From Streptosporangiaceae bacterium (lineage in GTDB: Bacteria; Actinomycetota; Actinomycetes; Streptosporangiales; Streptosporangiaceae): 10,410 nucleotides of DNA. Shown piece by piece: positions 6,234 to 10,410 of the stretch. Under the pieces are notes generated by a model. That model saw only the letters and a list, made by a program, of their open reading frames with translations. It was not told the DNA's origin and made no database searches. Numbering within the stretch: the stretch's first letter is position 1; each line of letters opens with the position of its first letter. Location of the stretch: positions 1 through 10,410 of the forward strand of contig JASHQP010000260.1 in assembly GCA_030039095.1 (NCBI GenBank). Direction: 5' to 3'. The translations under genes were made by a program, and so were the position numbers.

Positions 6234-6812
6234 CTAGAGCGCGGCGGTTCCGCCTTCCAGAAAGCGCATCGCGGCGGCGACGGCTTCTTCGCGCTCTGGG
6301 CCTGGTTCGGTGTCGATGATCTCCATCGTGATCGCCGCGGCCGCGGCCGCGGCGATGCGGGGGCCGACGGCGCCGGGGGCGCTGCCGGTGTCGGCGGCGA
6401 TCTCGGCCGCGCCTTCCCTGATGGCCGTGGCTATCCGGGCCGTGCGCAGCGCGGCTAGATCGGGATTCGCCGCGAACATGCGGCGCGCGAGCCGGTAGAG
6501 CTCCCGGTCCTCGGGTTCGGTCTGGCTGGCCAGCAGCCAGCGGCCGAAGACCTCGTGGACTGTCTCGCCGGGCCGGCGGTCCCGTATGGCGGCGGTCAGG
6601 CTCGCCACCCCGTCGCCCAGCCGGGACATCGCGATGTCCTGCTTGGCCGGGAAGTACATCGAGACGGTCCGCGGCGCCACCTCGGCCGCCTCGGCGATGT
6701 CGGCGACGGTGGTCGCGTCGTAGCCCCGCTCGGCGAACAGCTCGAAGGCTGCCCGGATGATCGCCGCCCGGCGGCGTGCCTTGCTGCGTTCCCTCAGTCC
6801 AGCCTCTGCCAT
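6234..6812 (-). CDS. TetR family transcriptional regulator
   Basis: Predicted ligand-responsive repressor of 192 residues. The N-terminal helix-turn-helix domain covers about residues 12-59: RRAAIIRAAFELFAERGYDATTVADIAEAAEVAPRTVSMYFPAKQDI, with recognition-helix residues around VAPRTVSMYF (45-54). The C-terminal ligand and dimer domain is Ala-rich and gives no hint of the inducer. It diverges from an EmrB/QacA-type pump gene across 99 bp holding three phased CTGCA elements, so it most likely represses the pump, the overlapping CoA-transferase, and itself. No Shine-Dalgarno precedes the ATG. A minus-strand TAGACT ends 6 nt before it, which suggests a leaderless transcript. The downstream 125 bp up to ispF (6109-6233) holds nothing recognisable. 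Confidence 0.92.
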   Translation of the reverse strand: MAEAGLRERSKARRRAAIIRAAFELFAERGYDATTVADIAEAAEVAPRTVSMYFPAKQDIAMSRLGDGVASLTAAIRDRRPGETVHEVFGRWLLASQTEPEDRELYRLARRMFAANPDLAALRTARIATAIREGAAEIAADTGSAPGAVGPRIAAAAAAAITMEIIDTEPGPEREEAVAAAMRFLEGGTAAL

Positions 6813-6818
6813 GTGAGA

Positions 6819-6824
6819 AGTCTA
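6819..6824 (-). promoter_or_regulatory. Candidate -10 of the tetR gene (leaderless)
   Basis: TAGACT on the minus strand lies exactly 6 nt before the ATG at 6812, placing the expected transcription start on the A of the start codon. There is no clear -35; the first CTGCAA...TTGCAG dyad (6832-6845) lies just upstream, so the regulator could repress itself. Confidence 0.4.
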
Positions 6825-6829
6825 CCTCA

Positions 6830-6877
6830 GACTGCAATCTTGCAGAAGACTGCAAATTTGCGTTAGGCTGCATCAAG
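6830..6877. promoter_or_regulatory. Probable TetR operator: three CTGCA elements at 18-bp spacing
   Basis: CTGCA occurs at 6832, 6850 and 6868, exactly 18 bp apart, each preceded by GA or GG. The first copy is a perfect dyad, CTGCAA-TC-TTGCAG (6832-6845). The second, CTGCAA-AT-TTGCGT (6850-6863), contains the perfect 10-bp palindrome GCAAATTTGC. The third (CTGCATCAAG, 6868-6877) keeps only the left half. They lie between the divergent TetR and pump starts and span the predicted pump promoter. TetR proteins often bind dyads of this size in such spacers. Confidence 0.6.
6840..6869 (+). promoter_or_regulatory. Candidate promoter of the efflux pump operon
   Basis: TTGCAG (6840-6845) and TAGGCT (6864-6869) are separated by 18 bp. 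The -35 coincides with the right half of the first dyad, the second dyad fills the spacer and the third half-site overlaps the -10. Bound regulator would therefore block polymerase. The predicted start near 6876 leaves a leader of about 36 nt with GAAGGGA at 6896-6902. Confidence 0.4.
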
Positions 6878-6911
6878 AACCAGCCCGGCGGACCCGAAGG
6901 GACCCAGCACC

Positions 6912-8447
6912 ATGAGCAACGCCGCCGTAAGAGCCCCGGCAAAGGCACGCGATCCAGAACCCGGTGTGGACGGGCCGGACCCCCGGCGCTGGCTGATCCT
7001 GGCCGTCGTCGCGCTGGCCCAGCTGATGGTCGTGCTCGACGCCACGATCGTGAACATCGCGCTGCCGTCCGCGCAGCACGCCCTGCACTTCTCCAACGTC
7101 GAGCGGCAGTGGGTGGTCACTGGCTACGCGCTCGCCTTCGGCAGCCTGCTGCTGCTCGGCGGCCGGCTCACCGACCTGATCGGCCGGAAGGCCACGTTCA
7201 TCGCAGGCCTGATCGGCTTCGCGGCTGCGTCAGCCGCCGGCGGCGCGGCGGGCAGCTTCGGCATGCTCGTCGCCGCGCGGGCCTGCCAGGGTGCCTTCGG
7301 GGCGCTGCTGGCGCCGGCTGCGCTGTCGCTGCTCACCACCACGTTCGGCGGCACCAAGGACCGGGGCAAGGCATTCGGTGTGTTCGGCGCCATCGCGGGC
7401 GCCGGGGGTGCGGTCGGACTGCTGCTCGGCGGGCTGCTCACCCAGTACCTGGACTGGCGCTGGTGCCTGTACGTCAACCTGATCTTCGCCGCGGTCGCGT
7501 TCGCCGGCGCCCTCGTGCTGCTGCGCCCGCAGGCGCCCGGGCCGCGGCAGCGGCTGGACCTGCCCGGCCTCGCGGCCGAGGTCGCGGGCATGTTCTGCGT
7601 CGTCTACGGGTTCTCCAACGCCGCCAGCTACGGCTGGCGCTCCCCAGCGACCTGGGCGTTCCTGGTTGCCGGCGTGGTGGCGCTCGCGGTGTTCGCTTCC
7701 ATCGAGACGCGCGCCAGGCAGCCGCTGCTGCCGCTGCGCATCGTCCTCGACCGCAACCGCGCCGCTGCCTACCTGTCGATCCTCGTCACCGGCGCGGGCA
7801 TGTTCGGCATCTTCCTGTTCCTCACCTACTACCTGCAGGAGACCCTGGGCTACAGCCCCGTTACGACCGGCGTCGCTTTCCTGCCCCTGGTCGGCGCGAT
7901 CATCGTCTGCGCCAACCTGGCGAACATCGTGCTGCTGCCCCGCATCGGCCCCCGGCTCCTCGTCGCGCCCGGGATGCTCGCCGCCGCCGCTGGCCTGGCG
8001 TGGCTGACCCACATCGGCCCGCACTCCAGCTACGCGGCCGATGTCCTGCCGCCGCTGCTGCTCGCCGCGATCGGCCTTGGGTTCGTGATGTCTCCGTCGA
8101 TGAACACGGGCACGTCGGGCGTTGCGCCGTCCGACGCCGGGGTCGCGTCGGCGGTCGTGAACACCGGGCAGCAGGTCGGCGGGTCGATCGGCACGTCGCT
8201 GCTGAACACCGTGGCGGCCAGTGCCGCCGCCAGCTACCTCACCAGCCACCTCAGCCCGCGGCTGATGGCAGGCGGCCGCCCGGCGCCGGCGCTTGTCGAG
8301 CTCGCCCAGGTCCACAGTTACACGACCGCGTTCTGGTGGGCGGCCGGCATGTTCGCCGCCGGGTCCGTGGTGGCCGCGCTGCTGTTCCGCGGCGGTGCGC
8401 CGACCGCGCAGGCCGCCGCCCAGCCCGGCGATGGCGTGCAGTCATGA
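6912..8447 (+). CDS. EmrB/QacA-type (DHA2) MFS drug:proton antiporter
   Basis: Integral membrane efflux protein of 511 residues, the usual length of the 14-helix DHA2 branch of the major facilitator superfamily. Helix 1 carries LDATIVNIALP with membrane Asp43, characteristic of these pumps. Motif A, GGRLTDLIGRK, is at 83-93. The antiporter motif C region GAIAGAGGAVGLLLGG starts at about 159. Later segments QPLLPLRI and GYSPVTTGVAFLPL, and the terminal SDAGVASAVVNTGQQVGGSIGTSLLNTV, are typical of EmrB/QacA relatives. The ATG is preceded by GAAGGGA 9 nt upstream. It is divergent from a TetR gene and overlaps by 4 bp (ATGA) a CoA-transferase gene, so the two are translationally coupled. The substrate is unknown; motif evidence supports export of small, probably hydrophobic, compounds. 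Confidence 0.94.
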   Translation: MSNAAVRAPAKARDPEPGVDGPDPRRWLILAVVALAQLMVVLDATIVNIALPSAQHALHFSNVERQWVVTGYALAFGSLLLLGGRLTDLIGRKATFIAGLIGFAAASAAGGAAGSFGMLVAARACQGAFGALLAPAALSLLTTTFGGTKDRGKAFGVFGAIAGAGGAVGLLLGGLLTQYLDWRWCLYVNLIFAAVAFAGALVLLRPQAPGPRQRLDLPGLAAEVAGMFCVVYGFSNAASYGWRSPATWAFLVAGVVALAVFASIETRARQPLLPLRIVLDRNRAAAYLSILVTGAGMFGIFLFLTYYLQETLGYSPVTTGVAFLPLVGAIIVCANLANIVLLPRIGPRLLVAPGMLAAAAGLAWLTHIGPHSSYAADVLPPLLLAAIGLGFVMSPSMNTGTSGVAPSDAGVASAVVNTGQQVGGSIGTSLLNTVAASAAASYLTSHLSPRLMAGGRPAPALVELAQVHSYTTAFWWAAGMFAAGSVVAALLFRGGAPTAQAAAQPGDGVQS

Positions 8448-9898
8448 CTCACGCCGGCGTCCCCACCAGGCCGCAACGGCACGGCGCTGGATTCGACCCA
8501 CTGGCGGCGCTGGACGGCCTGCTGTCTGGCATCGGGCTAGCCACGGCAGATGCGGGAGGGACCGTGTCATTCGCCGGCGAGGATCCGATCCTGCCTGCAG
8601 CGCACCGTCTCGGGGCCTGCATCGGCATCCCGGTCATGGCCGGCGCCGTCGCCGCGGTTGCCCTGCACCGCCGCCGCGGTGGCCCGGCCCAGGACCTCGC
8701 GCTGGACCTGCGCCAGGCCGTGCACGGCATAAACCCTGGTGCGTTCTGGCGGCCGAGCCTGAACGGGGAGCCGGCCCCGCATCCGCTGGTGCTGGACAAC
8801 CCGTTCCTGCTCACCCCGTACCGGACGGCCGACGGGCGCTGGATCATGGTGTCCGGGGTCTACCCGCGCCTGGCCGCGAAATGGTGCCGCTTCCTGGACG
8901 TGCCGCCCGACGGTGCCCGGGTCGCGGCGGCCATCGCCGCGCGAGACGCGTTCGAGCTGGAGGATGCCGCGAACGCGGTGGGCTTGCCGGCGTGTGTCGT
9001 GCGCACCCGCGGCGAGTGGCTGGCGCACGAGCATGGTGCACTGCTGGCTGCCCAGCCGGTCATCGGTCTCGAGCGCATCGGCGACGCGCCGCCGCGAGAC
9101 CTCGGCCCCGCGCGGCGGCCCTTCGAGGGACTGCGGGTGCTGGCGTTCACCCACGCCGTCGCCGGCCCGGTCGTGGGACGGACGCTGGCCGAGCACGGGG
9201 CCGACGTGCTGTGCGCCACCCGCCCGAACGACTACGAGCACGAGTTCATCTACGCCGAGGCCAACGTCGGCTCGCGCAGTGCCTACGTGGACCTCGCAGG
9301 CCAGGCGGGGCAGGCGCGGGCGGCGGCGCTGCTGGCCGGCGCCGACGTCGTGGTCAACAACCACCGGGGCGGCTCGCTGGAGCGCCATGGTCTCGGCCCG
9401 CACCAGCTCGCGGAGAGATACCCGGGACTGGTTCAGGTGTCGGTCACCTGTTACGGATCACGCGGTCCCTGGGCGGAACGCGGCGGGTTCGACATGAACG
9501 GATCGGCTGCCTCCGGGCTCATGGTGGCCGAGGGAACCGCATCCGAGCCCCGGCTTCCCGTCACCGGCCTGATCAACGACTACGTCACCGGCTACCTGGG
9601 CGCGGCCGGTGCGGCCGCGGCGCTGGTGAAACGCGCCACCGTGGGCGGCTCGTGGCACGTCACCGTGAGCCTCACCAGGGCGGCCATGTGGTGCGGTTCG
9701 CTCGGCCTGGTGAACCCCGCGCTGGCCGGCTGCGACGACGAGCACAGCCTGCGCGAGCCCGTCGCCTACGACGCCCCCAGCCCCCTGGGCGACGTCCACA
9801 TGCTCGCCCCGCCGGTCCGGTTCTCGGCCACCGCACCAGCGTGGCCAGCACCCGTTCTGGTCCCACGGGGCTCGAGCCGCCCCGAGTGGCGGAACTGA
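8444..9898 (+). CDS. Family III (CaiB/BaiF) CoA-transferase with permuted half-domains
   Basis: Predicted cytosolic CoA-transferase of 484 residues. The part from about residue 226 looks like the first half of a CaiB/BaiF domain: FEGLRVLAFTHAVAGPVVGRTLAEHGADV, ADVVVNNHRGGSLERHGLGP, SVTCYGSRGPWAERGGFD and TGLINDYVTGYLGAAGAAAAL. Asp379 in NDYVTG is the likely catalytic carboxylate. Residues about 30-215 instead resemble the second half of such a domain: ALHRRRGGPAQDLALDLRQAVHG, YRTADGRWIMVSG and RTRGEWLAHEHGALLAAQPVIGLERIGDAPP. The halves are thus in reversed order, an arrangement I recall from other CoA-transferases of about 470-490 residues. The ATG lies in an ATGA overlap with the pump stop, indicating coupled expression. 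The frame stays open upstream through the pump gene, but that is shadow. Substrate unknown. Confidence 0.88.
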   Translation: MTHAGVPTRPQRHGAGFDPLAALDGLLSGIGLATADAGGTVSFAGEDPILPAAHRLGACIGIPVMAGAVAAVALHRRRGGPAQDLALDLRQAVHGINPGAFWRPSLNGEPAPHPLVLDNPFLLTPYRTADGRWIMVSGVYPRLAAKWCRFLDVPPDGARVAAAIAARDAFELEDAANAVGLPACVVRTRGEWLAHEHGALLAAQPVIGLERIGDAPPRDLGPARRPFEGLRVLAFTHAVAGPVVGRTLAEHGADVLCATRPNDYEHEFIYAEANVGSRSAYVDLAGQAGQARAAALLAGADVVVNNHRGGSLERHGLGPHQLAERYPGLVQVSVTCYGSRGPWAERGGFDMNGSAASGLMVAEGTASEPRLPVTGLINDYVTGYLGAAGAAAALVKRATVGGSWHVTVSLTRAAMWCGSLGLVNPALAGCDDEHSLREPVAYDAPSPLGDVHMLAPPVRFSATAPAWPAPVLVPRGSSRPEWRN

Positions 9899-9904
9899 CC
9901 GCTG

Positions 9905-9922
9905 GGCCCTGATCAGCAGGCC
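9905..9922. terminator. Weak hairpin between convergent genes
   Basis: In the 24-bp gap between the CoA-transferase and cupin stops, GGCC-c-TG (9905-9911) can pair with CAGGCC (9917-9922) around a short loop, with one bulged C. There is no T-tract. It might act as a two-way terminator, but the stem is short. Confidence 0.2.
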
Positions 9923-10324
9923 TCAGACGACGCGGATGCCGTGCCTGGCACCGATCCGCTCCTGCTCCTCGCCGCTGACGGCTTTGTTGATCTCGCTGAA
10001 ATAGTGCTCGATGCCGCCGGGCACGGCGATCAGCAAGACATCGGCCCGGCCGTCGGCGGCGCGGAACGTGTGCGGGATGCCGCGCGGCAGAAAGACGAAG
10101 CTGCGCGGCCCAGCCTCGAAGACCTCATCGCCGCAGCTCACTACCACGGTCCCTTCGAGGACGTAGAAGCACTCGTCTTCATGAGCGTGCACATGACGTG
10201 GTGGCCCCTGCGTGATCGTCGATTCCATCACCGTCAGCGCGCCCGCCGTGACCGCCGCTGTGGCCTTGACGTCTGACCCGCTGCCGGCGACTCCCGCACC
10301 CGGGCCAAGGACATAACCGCGCAC
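9923..10324 (-). CDS. Single-domain cupin protein
   Basis: Small beta-barrel protein of 133 residues with both cupin motifs. Motif 1, HVHAHEDECFYVLEG, has metal-ligand candidates His44, His46 and Glu51. Motif 2, GPRSFVFLPRGIPHTF, supplies His85. The set implies a bound divalent metal; such proteins act as isomerases, dioxygenases or small-molecule binders, and the sequence does not decide which. RGYVLGPG at the N-terminus and IEHYFSEI near the C-terminus fit the common stand-alone cupins. The GTG at 10324 is chosen because GAGGAG lies 4 nt upstream and MRGYVLGPG is a normal beginning; GTG 10336 would add four residues. It converges on the CoA-transferase and probably follows another minus-strand gene. 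Confidence 0.9.
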   Translation of the reverse strand: MRGYVLGPGAGVAGSGSDVKATAAVTAGALTVMESTITQGPPRHVHAHEDECFYVLEGTVVVSCGDEVFEAGPRSFVFLPRGIPHTFRAADGRADVLLIAVPGGIEHYFSEINKAVSGEEQERIGARHGIRVV

Positions 10325-10328
10325 GGCT

Positions 10329-10334
10329 CTCCTC
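10329..10334 (-). promoter_or_regulatory. Shine-Dalgarno supporting the shorter cupin start
   Basis: GAGGAG on the minus strand ends 4 nt before GTG 10324-10322. The spacing is short, but it beats anything before the alternative GTG at 10336. Confidence 0.4.
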
Positions 10335-10410
10335 ACGACTCCGGCGGCACCGGCGAACTTCTGACCCGGTCGAACTGCAGCGGCACGGCCGCCGCGGCCC
10401 CGGCCTCCGG
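10333..10410 (-). CDS. Possible C-terminal tail of an upstream minus-strand gene (partial)
   Basis: Reading inward from the right edge on the minus strand, a frame stays open for 25 codons and ends at TGA 10335-10333, directly before the cupin start. The tail contains AVPLQFDRVRSSPVPPES, with G/C in nearly all third positions. The tight stop-to-start arrangement is typical of an operon. Only 25 residues are visible, other frames are also open here, and no family can be named. Confidence 0.35.
   Translation of the reverse strand, partial: PEAGAAAAVPLQFDRVRSSPVPPES

Noticed and set aside
7230..8315. Minus-strand frame of 361 residues opposite the pump gene.
   Set aside because: Composition is Arg/Gly/Glu/Asp-rich with no hydrophobic core or motif; it mirrors the pump codons.
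6776..8443. A frame open across the whole pump gene and continuous with the CoA-transferase, which would make one protein of 1040 residues.
   Set aside because: The upstream part is Arg/Pro/Ala-rich shadow of the pump frame with no domain. The ATGA overlap at 8444-8447 gives a natural start.

Overview
The window is very GC-rich, with dense coding, strong G/C third positions, frequent GTG starts and overlapping stop/start codons. Its gene content points to an actinobacterium: gpmA next to a SenX3/PhoR-RegX3/PhoP pair, then a CarD RNA-polymerase regulator next to ispF. No genus can be assigned from sequence alone.

Core half (about 1-6108). gpmA (118-867) is followed by a 378-bp spacer with an exact 21-bp tandem duplication, then senX3 (1246-2385) and regX3 (2382-3068) overlapping by 4 bp. 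This is the phosphate-sensing two-component pair, but the kinase has no visible membrane segment. Converging on regX3 from the minus strand are a lipoprotein with a PCu(A)C/DUF461-like core (3070-3681) and, upstream of it, a single-pass membrane protein with a CxC motif and a thioredoxin-like look (3821-4582). A 535-bp non-coding stretch rich in GGGCC dyads precedes carD (5118-5600) and ispF (5620-6108). ispD, which often sits between carD and ispF in actinobacteria, is absent.

Accessory half (about 6109-10410). A minus-strand TetR regulator (6234-6812) diverges from an EmrB/QacA-type 14-helix efflux pump (6912-8447). The pump overlaps by 4 bp a family III (CaiB/BaiF) CoA-transferase with an unusual half-domain order (8444-9898). 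The 99-bp divergent spacer carries three CTGCA elements spaced exactly 18 bp apart, placed over the predicted pump promoter; they are probably the TetR operator. A minus-strand cupin (9923-10324) converges on the CoA-transferase, preceded by the likely tail of another minus-strand gene at the window edge.

No RNA gene, CRISPR array, insertion sequence or prophage feature was seen. Most of the window is conserved housekeeping. The points most worth follow-up are the missing kinase anchor, the 18-bp-phased operator, the missing ispD, and the ligand-less PCu(A)C-like lipoprotein beside a CxC membrane protein.
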